The position numbers and the translations under genes were made by a program. A DNA stretch of 64,000 nt, taken from assembly GCF_014192015.1 (NCBI RefSeq), contig NZ_JACHXJ010000002.1, positions 62,001 to 126,000 of the forward strand, in the 5' to 3' direction. Below, piece by piece: positions 19,855 to 28,677 of the stretch (its first letter is position 1; the number at the start of each line of letters is the position of its first letter). The DNA comes from Paenibacillus rhizosphaerae (GTDB taxonomy: Bacteria > Bacillota > Bacilli > Paenibacillales > Paenibacillaceae). Below the pieces are notes generated by a model, which worked only from the letters and a program-made list of their open reading frames with translations, had not been told where the DNA came from and searched no databases.

Positions 19855-21540
19855 TTAGATTTTCATGACGCCGCCTTGGCTGGCGTTGGTGACGAGCTTG
19901 GAGTAACGGGCGAGATAGCCTGTTTTGACCTTCGGCTCGAAGCCTTTCCAATGGGTGCGGCGCTCGGCCAGCACTTCGTCACTGACAAGAAGCTCGATTT
20001 TGCGGTTGTTCAGGTCGAGCTCAATGATGTCTCCGTCTTCGACGAAAGCGATCGGACCGCCTTCAGCCGCTTCCGGAGAAATGTGGCCGATACTGATTCC
20101 GCGGGAAGCGCCGGAGAAGCGTCCGTCCGTGATCAGGCCGACTTTGGCTCCAAGGCCCATGCCGACGATTTGGGACGTAGGCGCCAGCATTTCCGGCATG
20201 CCCGGGCCGCCTTTAGGTCCTTCGTAACGAATAACGACGACGTGACCTTCTTTAACCTTGCCGTTCGCGATGCCTTCCAGCGCTTCTTCCTGGGAGTCAA
20301 AGCAAATGGCAGGACCTTTATGATAACCACCGACGGATGGATCCACGGCGCCGACTTTGATGATGGATCCTTCCGGAGCCAGGTTACCGTACAGCACCGC
20401 CAGACCTCCACGCTCGGAGTATGGCTGGTCGATCGGATGGATAACGTTCTTATCCTGGATTTCGCAGCCGGCCACGTTCTCGGCCAGCGTCTTGCCGGTA
20501 ACGGTCATGCAGTCGCCGTACAATGCGTCCGGCTTCTTGAGCAGCTCGTTCAGCACGGCACTTACGCCGCCTGCGGTATGAACGTCTTCGATGAAGTAAT
20601 CCGAAGCCGGTGCGAGCTTGGAGATATGCGGCACGCGGTTGGCGACTTCATTGATCCGCTCCAGCGGATAGTCGATGCCTGCTTCCTGGGCGAGGGCCAG
20701 GGTGTGAAGCACGGTATTGGTGGAGCCGCCCATGGCCATGTCGAGCGCAAAGGCGTTGTCGATGGATTCCTTGGTCACGATGTCACGCGGCTTCAGATCC
20801 ATCTTCACAAGTTCCATCAGCTGGCGTGCGGATTGCTTGACGAATTCTCTGCGTTCTTCGGCGACAGCCAAAATTGTTCCGTTGCCCGGCATAGCCAGTC
20901 CGAGGGCTTCCGCCAGACAGTTCATGGAGTTCGCGGTGAACATGCCCGAACAGGATCCGCATGTAGGACAGCCGTATTGTTCGAGTTCCAGCAGATCGTC
21001 GTCGCTGATTTTGCCGACCTGGTGAGCGCCGACGCCTTCAAATACGGATGTCAGGGACAGGCGGCGTCCTTTGCTGTCGACGCCGGCCTTCATCGGACCG
21101 CCGCTGACGAAGATCGTAGGGATGTTGACGCGCAGCGCGCCCATCAGCATGCCCGGCGTAATTTTGTCACAGTTCGGAATGCAGACCATGCCGTCAAACC
21201 AGTGGGCGGAGACAACGGTTTCGAGTGAGTCGGCGATGATTTCGCGGCTCGGCAGGGAGTAACGCATGCCGATGTGCCCCATGGCGATGCCGTCATCGAC
21301 GCCGATCGTGTTGAATTCAAACGGAACGCCGCCGGCTTCGCGGATGGCCTCCTTGACCAATTTGCCGAATTCCTGAAGGTGGACGTGGCCGGGAACGATA
21401 TCGATGTATGAGTTGCACACGGCGATAAACGGTTTGCCGAAATCCTCCTCTTTCACGCCCGCCGCGCGGAGCAAGCTGCGGTGAGGCGCGCGGTCAAAGC
21501 CTTTCTTGATCATGTCAGAGCGCATTTTATTAGCTGCCAT
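19855..21540 (-). CDS. ilvD: Dihydroxy-acid dehydratase
   Basis: Fe-S dehydratase converting 2,3-dihydroxy-isovalerate and -methylvalerate to the keto acids of valine/leucine and isoleucine. Its 561 residues are the usual length. Cluster ligands are visible in FIAVCNSY (Cys42), [12 protein letters not shown] and [19 protein letters not shown]. The C-terminal half holds GGYHKGPA-type and [19 protein letters not shown] motifs. The start is ATG 21540 with GGGGGAAA upstream. It stands alone, without other ilv genes; no T-box is seen in the short leader. Confidence 0.97.
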   Translation of the reverse strand: MAANKMRSDMIKKGFDRAPHRSLLRAAGVKEEDFGKPFIAVCNSYIDIVPGHVHLQEFGKLVKEAIREAGGVPFEFNTIGVDDGIAMGHIGMRYSLPSREIIADSLETVVSAHWFDGMVCIPNCDKITPGMLMGALRVNIPTIFVSGGPMKAGVDSKGRRLSLTSVFEGVGAHQVGKISDDDLLELEQYGCPTCGSCSGMFTANSMNCLAEALGLAMPGNGTILAVAEERREFVKQSARQLMELVKMDLKPRDIVTKESIDNAFALDMAMGGSTNTVLHTLALAQEAGIDYPLERINEVANRVPHISKLAPASDYFIEDVHTAGGVSAVLNELLKKPDALYGDCMTVTGKTLAENVAGCEIQDKNVIHPIDQPYSERGGLAVLYGNLAPEGSIIKVGAVDPSVGGYHKGPAICFDSQEEALEGIANGKVKEGHVVVIRYEGPKGGPGMPEMLAPTSQIVGMGLGAKVGLITDGRFSGASRGISIGHISPEAAEGGPIAFVEDGDIIELDLNNRKIELLVSDEVLAERRTHWKGFEPKVKTGYLARYSKLVTNASQGGVMKI

Positions 21541-21710
21541 GATGTCTTTTTCCCCCTAACTGTAAGTATCGCGCTTTAGCGCGGTTAACTATGAAAGTGC
21601 CCGTATAAAACGAAACGGTTTTAAATGAGTCTATCACAAAATGAAAGCTTTTTCTAGCAATGGTTCGAAAGATTCGGGGAACGATAGGCCTAGGCGGGCA
21701 AACAGGAAAA

Positions 21711-21747
21711 GACACCTTCCATTCGCTGGGAATGAAGGTGCCTTTTT
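21711..21747 (-). terminator. Terminator between ilvD and the KGG-repeat gene
   Basis: CACCTTC-C-ATTC pairs with GAAT-GAAGGTG (one bulge). A-rich sequence on one side and TTTTT on the other permit function in both directions; the KGG-repeat gene reads toward it. Confidence 0.75.
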
Positions 21748-21795
21748 GGCTTATGTCAATAAATCACTCGTTGTTGTCTGATCGTCAGGCAGGGA

Positions 21796-22047
21796 TTAGT
21801 TTTTGCCGCCCTTGCGGCCGATTTCTTTGTAGAATTCCTTGTCGTGAGACTCGGAAGTGGCCTCGCCGCCTTTTTGACCGATCTCCTGATAGAATTCACG
21901 GTCATGGTTTTTGGAAGTGGCTTCGCCGCCTTTACGGCCGATTTCCTGATAAAATTCCTTGTCATGATTTTTGGCCGTTGCTTCCCCGCCCATACGACCT
22001 GCTTCTTCTCTGCTCATTTTACCGTTATTATCGTTGTTGCGTGCCAT
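21796..22047 (-). CDS. KGG-repeat general stress protein (GsiB-like)
   Basis: An 83-residue, highly hydrophilic protein made of about four near-identical 20-residue units, each of the form EFYQEIGRKGGEAT-KNHD. The GG-E-A-T and KGG motifs are those of the stress-induced repeat family (GsiB, YciG), related to desiccation-protection hydrophilins. The start is ATG 22047 with AAGGAGTG eight bases upstream. It is a single gene with its own terminator. A role in protein or membrane protection during drying or starvation is inferred from the family. Confidence 0.9.
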   Translation of the reverse strand: MARNNDNNGKMSREEAGRMGGEATAKNHDKEFYQEIGRKGGEATSKNHDREFYQEIGQKGGEATSESHDKEFYKEIGRKGGKN

Positions 22048-22084
22048 TTCAAATCACTCCTTGGAAAGTAGTTTTTTTGATTGA

Positions 22085-22176
22085 TATAGATTGAACTAAA
22101 GTGTACCTCCGGACCCGAAGTCCGTACCCGCCTCTCGAAGAAAGCGCGGATGACGTTAGCCTTAGTTCACTCTATA
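22085..22176. repeat. Imperfect long inverted repeat upstream of the KGG-repeat gene
   Basis: TATAGATTGAACTAAAG (22085-22101) matches the reverse complement of 22160-22176 at 15 of 17 positions. A second dyad, CGGAC-CCGAA-GTCCG, lies inside. Possible cruciform or regulator site for the minus-strand gene; no recognised consensus. Confidence 0.6.
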
Positions 22177-22273
22177 TTTAGTTGCGCGCATCCTTTACTT
22201 ACCACGGCTTTCTTGGTGTGAAACAATTAAATTATGCAATCATTGGTAAATAACTTGCTTCAATTGTTACATA

Positions 22274-22302
22274 TTGACAACCCTTCTTCCTCCGCTGACA
22301 AT
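22274..22302 (+). promoter_or_regulatory. Candidate sigma-A promoter of kdgK
   Basis: TTGACA (22274-22279), a 17-base spacer and GACAAT (22297-22302), 36 bases before the kdgK start. Confidence 0.6.
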
Positions 22303-22337
22303 AGGGACAGACCAAGTAACGGAAAGGGGAAGAAAAC

Positions 22338-23306
22338 ATGCAGGAAAGTAACCTACCTGGATCACCCGAGCTTGTTACGTTCGGAGAAAGCATGGGGCTG
22401 TTCACGGCGCAGGATTCCCGCGGCCTGGAGTATGCTTCCACCTTACATAAATCCTTTGGCGGAGCGGAGAGCAACGTGGCCATCGGTGTCGCCCGTCTGG
22501 GTCGCACCTCTGGCTGGTTCGGGGCGCTGGGAAAGGATCCTCTCGGGGACATGATTTACAAGTCGATCCGCGGTGAAGGCGTCGACGTGTCGCAGACGGT
22601 GCGCGGCGTCGACGCGCCGACAGGCATGATGATCCGGGAAAATACGGCGGGCCGCACGTCGGTGTACTATTACCGGAAAGGCTCGGCGGCAAGCCGGATG
22701 CAGCCGGATCAGCTGAATGCTTCTTATATTGCCGGAGCCAAAATTTTGCACGTGACCGGCATCACGGCGGCGATCAGCCCGACCGGGCTTGCCTGCGTCG
22801 AAGCGGCTATAGACATCGCCGCGGCAGCCGGCGTCAAAATCAGCTTTGACCCCAATCTCCGCCTGAAGCTGTGGAGTCTGGAAGAGGCGCGGGGCGTGCT
22901 GCTGCGTTTAGCCGAAAAGGCGGATTACTTTTTACCGGGGCTCGACGAGCTGAAGCTGCTGTACGATACGGATGATGACTCGGCGATTTTTGCAAGCCTT
23001 TCCAAACTGAAAGCCGTTTCGATCGTCAAAGGCGGTCCTGATCTGACTTATGTGCTGGAACAGGGGAACGTAACGGAGGTTCCGTACTTCAAAGCCGATA
23101 ATGTACTGGATACTGTCGGGGCAGGGGACGGTTTTTGTGCCGGCTTTATCGCCGGGCTATTGAAGGGCAGCAGCGCGGTTGAAGCGACCCGTCTGGGGAA
23201 TCTAACCGGATCCATGGTTATTCAGGCCGTGGGCGATTGGGAAGCGCTTCCCACTTGGGAGCAGGTCGAGGCGAAGCTCGGCAACAAGGCGCATATCGAG
23301 AGGTAA
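22338..23306 (+). CDS. kdgK: 2-dehydro-3-deoxygluconokinase (PfkB family)
   Basis: Phosphorylates KDG to KDPG in hexuronate and pectin catabolism. The 322-residue ribokinase-fold protein has the N-terminal GGAESNVAIGVARLG substrate motif, FDPNLRLKLW, and the ATP/anion-hole signature DTVGAGDGFCAGFIAGLL near residue 257, with the catalytic Asp. AAAGGGGA precedes the ATG. The KDPG aldolase gene follows by 79 bases, which fixes the sugar as KDG rather than fructose or ribose. Confidence 0.92.
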   Translation: MQESNLPGSPELVTFGESMGLFTAQDSRGLEYASTLHKSFGGAESNVAIGVARLGRTSGWFGALGKDPLGDMIYKSIRGEGVDVSQTVRGVDAPTGMMIRENTAGRTSVYYYRKGSAASRMQPDQLNASYIAGAKILHVTGITAAISPTGLACVEAAIDIAAAAGVKISFDPNLRLKLWSLEEARGVLLRLAEKADYFLPGLDELKLLYDTDDDSAIFASLSKLKAVSIVKGGPDLTYVLEQGNVTEVPYFKADNVLDTVGAGDGFCAGFIAGLLKGSSAVEATRLGNLTGSMVIQAVGDWEALPTWEQVEAKLGNKAHIER

Positions 23307-23385
23307 GGGGTAAGTTTTTAGGAGCACCCTGGAAATAGACATCTTTCAGGCTTTTCCATATAATGAACACAAAGGAGCGGTCATT

Positions 23386-24054
23386 GTGAAAAAAATCCAG
23401 CTTTTGCAAAAAATTATCGATAACGGCGTCGTTGCCGTTCTGCGCGGAGATTCGGCCGATCAGGTGTTTGACATGGCGGAGGCGGCGATCGCTGGCGGCA
23501 TCAAGGTCATCGAAGTTACGCTGACCGTGCCGGGAGCGCTGCATGCGATCGAGAAGCTCAGCAGGATGTACAGCTGGGAGACGAGCGACCCGGACAAATT
23601 CGCCATCATCGGCGCGGGAACGGTGCTGGAGCCTCAGACGGCGCGTGCTTCCATTATGGCGGGAGCCCAGTTTGTCGTCGGTCCTTCGCTTAATCCCGAA
23701 ACGGTTAAGCTGTGCAATTTGTACCGCGTGCCGATTCTGCCGGGCGTCATGACGATCGCCGAAGTGCAGCAGGCACTCGAGCTCGGGGTCGACATCGTGA
23801 AGCTGTTCCCTGGCAGCCTGTACGATCCGTCCATCATCAAGACGATGAAGGGGCCTCTGCCTCAAGCAGACTTTATGCCGACGGGCGGGGTATCGTTGTC
23901 CAATCTCGGCGACTGGATCAAAGGCGGAGCGGTGGCCGTCGGTATTGGCTCGGACCTGACGAACGAGGCTGTAAAGACTGGGGATTTAAGCCATGTCCGC
24001 AGCAAAGCGGAGCAGTACATGGAGGCTTACCGCAAGGCGAAGTCAGAGCTGTAA
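23386..24054 (+). CDS. eda: KDPG/KHG aldolase
   Basis: Class I aldolase cleaving KDPG to pyruvate and glyceraldehyde-3-phosphate. The 222-residue TIM barrel has KVIEVTLTVPGA with the catalytic Glu, GAGTVLEPQTA, and Lys in VDIVKLFPGS forming the Schiff base; the phosphate site is PTGGVSLSN. The start is GTG 23386 after AAAGGAGCGG. A short insert around WETSDPDKF is typical of the Bacillus type. Pairs with kdgK; no uronate isomerase or transporter adjoins. Confidence 0.93.
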   Translation: MKKIQLLQKIIDNGVVAVLRGDSADQVFDMAEAAIAGGIKVIEVTLTVPGALHAIEKLSRMYSWETSDPDKFAIIGAGTVLEPQTARASIMAGAQFVVGPSLNPETVKLCNLYRVPILPGVMTIAEVQQALELGVDIVKLFPGSLYDPSIIKTMKGPLPQADFMPTGGVSLSNLGDWIKGGAVAVGIGSDLTNEAVKTGDLSHVRSKAEQYMEAYRKAKSEL

Positions 24055-24249
24055 ACGGCCGGAATATTTTGAACGGAATGATGATCAAGTAAAACCCAAG
24101 CGTTTTGAATCAAACCCGATCGTAACGGGTACTACACCATACAGCCTGCCGTCCCGAATGTGGAGGCGGGCTTGGTCCCTTATTCCATATGAAGCGAGAA
24201 GCCGCGGATCGGATCAAAAGGACCAACACTTGTGGAGGTGCACCATATC

Positions 24250-24993
24250 GTGCAGAACATAGATACGCTTGCCTCTTGGATTGAACAAAGCGGCAATATC
24301 GTTTTTTTCGGTGGAGCGGGAACGTCGACGGAAAGCGGCATTCCCGACTTCCGTTCCGCCGCCGGGCTGTATCAGACCGAGCAGCATCTGCCTTACCCGC
24401 CGGAGCAAATGCTGAGCCGGTCCTTTTTTATGAAGCTTCCCGAGGTGTTCTTTGATTTTTACCGCAGCAAAATGCTCCACCCCGATGCGGCCCCGAACGG
24501 ATGCCACCGGGTGCTGGCCAAGCTGGAGCAAGCCGGCAAGCTGAAGGCGATCGTGACCCAGAATATCGACGGACTGCATCAGAAGGCGGGAAGCAAAGAG
24601 GTGCTGGAGCTGCACGGCTCGGTTCACCGCAATTACTGCATGGGCTGCGGGGCGTTTTACGACCTGGAACATATCATGGCGACGAACAAGCTCGTTCCGC
24701 GCTGCCCGAGCTGCAGCGGGATCATCAAGCCCGACGTCGTCCTGTACGAGGAGCCCCTGGACCAGCAGGTGCTTTTCGGTGCGGTGGAGGCGATCTCCGA
24801 GGCGGATCTGCTCATCATCGGCGGCACCTCCCTGACGGTTCAGCCGGCGGCGGACCTGGTGTCCTATTTTCAGGGAAGCCGCACCGTTCTCCTGAATATG
24901 GATCCCACTCCATATGACCGCAAAGCGGATCTGCTGATCACGGAAAAAATCGGCGAAGTGATGGAGCAGGTGGAGCGGAAACTGGGTATTTAG
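24250..24993 (+). CDS. NAD-dependent protein deacylase (sirtuin)
   Basis: A 247-residue Sir2-class enzyme removing acyl groups from protein lysines with NAD as co-substrate. GAGTSTESGIPDFRS and TQNIDGLHQKAG bind NAD, the catalytic His is in LELHGSVH, and zinc is held by CMGC and CPSC about 20 residues apart. IIGGTSLTVQPAA closes the Rossmann domain. GTG 24250 is chosen, nine bases after GGAGGTG; the GTG at 24232 is in the ribosome site. The length equals that of B. subtilis SrtN. Confidence 0.92.
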   Translation: MQNIDTLASWIEQSGNIVFFGGAGTSTESGIPDFRSAAGLYQTEQHLPYPPEQMLSRSFFMKLPEVFFDFYRSKMLHPDAAPNGCHRVLAKLEQAGKLKAIVTQNIDGLHQKAGSKEVLELHGSVHRNYCMGCGAFYDLEHIMATNKLVPRCPSCSGIIKPDVVLYEEPLDQQVLFGAVEAISEADLLIIGGTSLTVQPAADLVSYFQGSRTVLLNMDPTPYDRKADLLITEKIGEVMEQVERKLGI

Positions 24994-25148
24994 TTAGTGG
25001 CAGTTGTGATACAGCGCAGCAAGCGTGGTAACAGCTTAGTCCAACCCTGGACCTACAGCCCGTGTAATCGGTTTCTTGTAAATGCCTTGCCAAGGATTTA
25101 TGATGGTTCTAGAAGTCTATTAACCGTGAGAGAGAAGGGCGGATATCA

Positions 25149-26153
25149 ATGGCATATACACCAAGCGAATCACGTTATGAAGAGATGACTTATAACCGCT
25201 GTGGCCGTTCGGGACTGAAGCTCCCGGCCATATCGCTGGGACTCTGGCATAATTTTGGCGGAATCAATACGTATGAAAATGCGCGGAACATGATCACCCG
25301 CTCGTTTGATTTAGGAATTACCCACTTTGATCTGGCGAACAACTATGGTCCTCCTCCAGGCTCGGCGGAAGAAACGTTTGGCCGGATTCTGGCCCAGGAC
25401 CTGAAGAGCCACCGGGATGAATTGATTATCTCGTCCAAAGCCGGGTATTACATGTGGCCCGGACCTTACGGGGAGTGGGGATCACGCAAGTATCTCGTCT
25501 CCAGCCTGGATCAGAGCCTAAAGCGAATGGGTCTCGATTACGTCGATATTTTTTATTCGCACCGCTTTGACCCGGATACTCCACTGGAAGAAACGATGAT
25601 GGCGCTTGACCATATTGTACGCTCCGGCAAAGCACTGTACGTCGGCATTTCGAATTATTCGGCGGAGCAGACGGCGGAAGCCGCCGCGATCCTGAAGCAG
25701 CTGGGTACGCCGCTCCTGATCCACCAGCCGAGCTATTCCATGCTGAACCGCTGGATTGAGAACGGCCTGCAGGACGTGCTGGACGAGCAGGGGATCGGCA
25801 CGATTGCCTTTACCCCGCTGGCTCAAGGGCTGCTGACGAACAAATACCTGAACGGCATTCCGGAAGATTCGCGTGCCGCGAGCCCGTCGGTCTTCCTGAA
25901 CGAGAGCAACATTACGCCGGACGTGCTTCGCAAGATTCGGGCGCTGAACCAGCTTGCCGCCGCCCGCGGCCAAAGCCTGGCCCAGCTGGCGCTGGCCTGG
26001 GTGCTGCGAGGAGGGCGCGTCACTTCTGCCCTGATCGGAGCCAGCCGTGTCAGCCAGATCGAAGACAACGTGGCTGCACTGAAGAACCAGGAATTCAGCA
26101 AAGAGGAACTGGACCGGATCGAAGCGATTTTGAAAACGGAAAGCGAATCCTGA
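25149..26153 (+). CDS. Aldo/keto reductase, YghZ type (L-glyceraldehyde 3-phosphate reductase)
   Basis: A 334-residue NADPH-dependent reductase. The stretch LPAISLGLWHNFGGINTYEN, ITHFDLANNYGPPPGSAEE (catalytic Asp and Tyr) and SSKAGYYMWPGPYGEWGS follow E. coli YghZ almost residue by residue. Lys of SSKAG and His of FYSHR complete the tetrad. YghZ detoxifies L-glyceraldehyde-3-phosphate and methylglyoxal. The start is ATG 25149 with GAAGGGCGG upstream. Single gene. Confidence 0.9.
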   Translation: MAYTPSESRYEEMTYNRCGRSGLKLPAISLGLWHNFGGINTYENARNMITRSFDLGITHFDLANNYGPPPGSAEETFGRILAQDLKSHRDELIISSKAGYYMWPGPYGEWGSRKYLVSSLDQSLKRMGLDYVDIFYSHRFDPDTPLEETMMALDHIVRSGKALYVGISNYSAEQTAEAAAILKQLGTPLLIHQPSYSMLNRWIENGLQDVLDEQGIGTIAFTPLAQGLLTNKYLNGIPEDSRAASPSVFLNESNITPDVLRKIRALNQLAAARGQSLAQLALAWVLRGGRVTSALIGASRVSQIEDNVAALKNQEFSKEELDRIEAILKTESES

Positions 26154-26338
26154 TTCTGCGTATATCCTGCGGATAAATAAGAGGCAGGTTCCGGTGACGG
26201 AAACTTAAGTCCATATTCGTTACTTTGCAAGCATAACCCGGATAATTCCAATCACCCGATTGCAGTCGACCTTACATGCACATGACTGGTTTGCATTCAT
26301 TTTAAACGCATTAGCTTGCTTGCCTTGTCCCATCAGAC

Positions 26339-26416
26339 AGAATAACCCGCTTGTATCGGGCCTAACTCACAATAACCCGCTTGTCTGCCGGAGGGCAGGG
26401 CATGCGGGTTATTGTG
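26339..26416. repeat. Repeated AATAACCCGC module with perfect dyad
   Basis: AATAACCCGCTTGT occurs directly repeated at 26342-26355 and 26371-26384. The second copy also forms a 13-bp perfect inverted repeat, CACAATAACCCGC (26368-26380) with GCGGGTTATTGTG (26404-26416). It lies between the convergent reductase and AraC genes, so it may act as a T-poor terminator. Confidence 0.7.
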
Positions 26417-26427
26417 TGCCCTGGCGC

Positions 26428-27324
26428 TTAGGATCCGCGCTGGGAGTCCGGCCGTGCGGACGTTACAAGGTCCGGAGCCGTTACGACGGCGCGGTACGCC
26501 GTCGGGGACTGCCCGCACAGCCGCTTGAATTGGCGGGAGAAATACAGGGCGTCCGTCAGCCCGACGGAGGCGGCCACCTGCTCGATCGACAGCTCCGGCC
26601 GTTCGCGCAGCAGCTGGCGAGACTTATCGATGCGGAGCTTAAGCAAATAGGTCACCGGCGAACAGCCGGTTTCCTTCTTGAAAATCCGCGACAGATAGGC
26701 CCGGTTATAACCGAGGCTGTCGCACATTTGCTCAATGGAGACTGGATGGGCATACTGTGCCGACATATAGTGGATCATCTGCTTGACAGTCCGCTGTACC
26801 TGCGATTCTGTTCCCGTCAGCCGGGAATGGCTGGACAGGATATTCTGCGCTTCGGAGAAGATCAGATACAGATAGCCGAGCGACGCCAGATCGGCGCTTT
26901 CCTGCTTCGTATAGAACGTCTCCTGCATCCGTTCGATGGAGCCGGGGATCATCGTATCCCCGTCGGTAAAGAGCACCGGATGCAGCGGATCGAAGCCGGC
27001 ATTCGCGAGGAGCCCCTGCGCCTCCCTGCCGGAGAAGGCGGTCCAGCGGTAGCGCCAAGGCTCGCTGGCGTCGGAGGCGTAACTGACCAGCTGGCCGGGA
27101 TGAATGAGGAAGCAGCTTCCTTGTCCAAGCTCATAGGTGCGCTGCTCGGTTCGAAACGTCCCTTTTCCTTTTTCTACATAATGAAGCAGATAGTAGTCAT
27201 AAATTTTTGGCCCGACGGCATGCACCGGCTTGGTCTGGCTCTCTCCCGCGAACAGCACGTGCAGCGGGCCGTCGACATGATATACGGGGTTTGAAGCAAC
27301 GGAGTAGGTCTCCTGCGGAATCAT
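26428..27324 (-). CDS. AraC family regulator, probable galactose/galactoside activator
   Basis: A 298-residue protein with an N-terminal cupin sensor (residues about 20-150, YYLLHYVEKGKGTFRTEQ) and two C-terminal helix-turn-helix motifs (SIEQMCDSLGYNRAYLSRIFKK and SIEQVAASVGLTDALYFSRQFK). The layout matches MsmR/RafR-type sugar activators. It is divergent from galK-galE-galT across a 161-base region, so control of that operon is the simplest reading; the effector is inferred only from context. AAAGGATCG lies upstream of ATG 27324. Confidence 0.88.
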   Translation of the reverse strand: MIPQETYSVASNPVYHVDGPLHVLFAGESQTKPVHAVGPKIYDYYLLHYVEKGKGTFRTEQRTYELGQGSCFLIHPGQLVSYASDASEPWRYRWTAFSGREAQGLLANAGFDPLHPVLFTDGDTMIPGSIERMQETFYTKQESADLASLGYLYLIFSEAQNILSSHSRLTGTESQVQRTVKQMIHYMSAQYAHPVSIEQMCDSLGYNRAYLSRIFKKETGCSPVTYLLKLRIDKSRQLLRERPELSIEQVAASVGLTDALYFSRQFKRLCGQSPTAYRAVVTAPDLVTSARPDSQRGS

Positions 27325-27427
27325 CGATTCATCGATCCTTTCACAGACATCAAAATAAATGCAGTCATACTTACACCATTATAAGCTTTGAGGTCACATA
27401 AATCCATATCGAGTCAACATAATTGCA

Positions 27428-27456
27428 TTAACGCGGACAGGAACTCCTTTTATAAT
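27428..27456 (+). promoter_or_regulatory. Sigma-A promoter of the gal operon
   Basis: TTAACG (27428-27433), a 17-base spacer and consensus TATAAT (27451-27456), 30 bases before galK. The weak -35 suits activation by the divergent AraC protein. Confidence 0.7.
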
Positions 27457-27485
27457 GAAAGAGCAGAACCATAAGGAAAGGATGG

Positions 27486-28676
27486 GTGCATATCCCTATG
27501 ACATCGGATACTTTATTGCAGCAATTCAAGACGAAATACGGTGAGAACAACGAGGAAGTACGTGTGTTTCATGCTCCGGGCCGGGTTAACCTGATCGGGG
27601 AGCATATCGATTATAACGGAGGTTATGTCCTTCCCGCGGCGCTGGAGTTCGGCACAACGCTGCTCATTCGGAAGCGCGAAGACGATGTGATTCAGCTGGC
27701 CTCTACGAATTTGCCTTATGAATACAAACTAACCGTCAAGGAAATCGGCAGCCACAAAACGGGCGAGTGGGTGGACTATGCCGTCGGCGTCATGGTCGAG
27801 AACGCCAATATCGGCTGTCCGGTCACGAAAGGCTATGACATCCTCTATCACGGCGATATTCCAAACGGCGCCGGATTGTCTTCCTCAGCCTCGATCGAAG
27901 TGGTCACTTCGTATGCGCTGCAGAAGATGGAAGGCTACAGTACGGACACCGTACAGATCGCGCTTCTGTCGCAAAAGGCTGAGAACCAGTACGTCGGCGT
28001 TAACTGCGGCATCATGGACCAGTTTGCGGTCGCGAACGGCAAGAAGGACCATGCGATCCTGCTTATGTGCGACACGCTGGAATACAAGCATGTTCCGTTC
28101 CGCACCGGAACCTACAAGCTGGTTATCAGCAATACGAACAAGCGCAGAGGCCTTGTGGATTCGGCCTACAACGAACGCCGCTCGCAGTGCGAAACCGCCT
28201 TGGCCCAGCTGCAGACGAAGATGCCATCGCTTCAGTATTTGGCCGGTCTGACGCCGGATCAGTTCGAATCGCTGAAGGATGCCATCGCCGATGGGACGGT
28301 TGTGAGACGCGCCCGGCACGTGGTCGAAGAGAACAAGCGGGTGCTGGACTCCGTGGAAGCACTGAAAGAGGGCGATCTGCAGGCATTCGGCCAGCTGATG
28401 AACGCTTCGCACGCCTCGCTGCGCGACCTGTATGAAGTCAGCTGCGAAGAGCTGGATGTCATGGTCGAAGAAGCGCAGCGGATCGAAGGCACGCTGGGCT
28501 CGCGGATGACGGGAGCCGGCTTTGGCGGCTGCACCGTGTCGCTCGTGCATGAAGAGGCGGTGGAACGGTTCATTCAGCAGGTCGGCGAAGCGTATCAGGC
28601 GAGAACGGGGCTCAAAGCGGATTTCTATGTGTGCAGCGCTGGAGACGGAGTCAAGGAACTGAAGGGGGATCACTAA
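27486..28676 (+). CDS. galK: Galactokinase
   Basis: First Leloir step: galactose plus ATP to galactose-1-phosphate. The 396-residue GHMP kinase has the galactokinase signature GRVNLIGEHIDYNGGYVLPAA, the ATP loop GDIPNGAGLSSSASIEV, the catalytic Asp in NCGIMDQFA, and C-terminal GSRMTGAGFGGCTVSL. GTG 27486 is taken as the start, just after AAGGAAAGG; ATG 27498 is an alternative. First gene of galKET, two bases before galE. Confidence 0.95.
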   Translation: MHIPMTSDTLLQQFKTKYGENNEEVRVFHAPGRVNLIGEHIDYNGGYVLPAALEFGTTLLIRKREDDVIQLASTNLPYEYKLTVKEIGSHKTGEWVDYAVGVMVENANIGCPVTKGYDILYHGDIPNGAGLSSSASIEVVTSYALQKMEGYSTDTVQIALLSQKAENQYVGVNCGIMDQFAVANGKKDHAILLMCDTLEYKHVPFRTGTYKLVISNTNKRRGLVDSAYNERRSQCETALAQLQTKMPSLQYLAGLTPDQFESLKDAIADGTVVRRARHVVEENKRVLDSVEALKEGDLQAFGQLMNASHASLRDLYEVSCEELDVMVEEAQRIEGTLGSRMTGAGFGGCTVSLVHEEAVERFIQQVGEAYQARTGLKADFYVCSAGDGVKELKGDH

Positions 28677-28677
28677 C

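Noticed and set aside
19828-21228. A 466-codon open frame antisense to ilvD
   Set aside because: The opposite strand encodes a complete dihydroxy-acid dehydratase; the frame has no start signal and begins in the terminator region.
21796-22047. CRISPR-like regular repeats of about 60 bases
   Set aside because: The repeats are the in-frame 20-residue units of a KGG-repeat protein and have no unique spacers.
22048-22200. Sigma-B promoter for the KGG-repeat gene
   Set aside because: A GGGTAC lies on the minus strand, but no GTTT element occurs at 12-15 bases from it.
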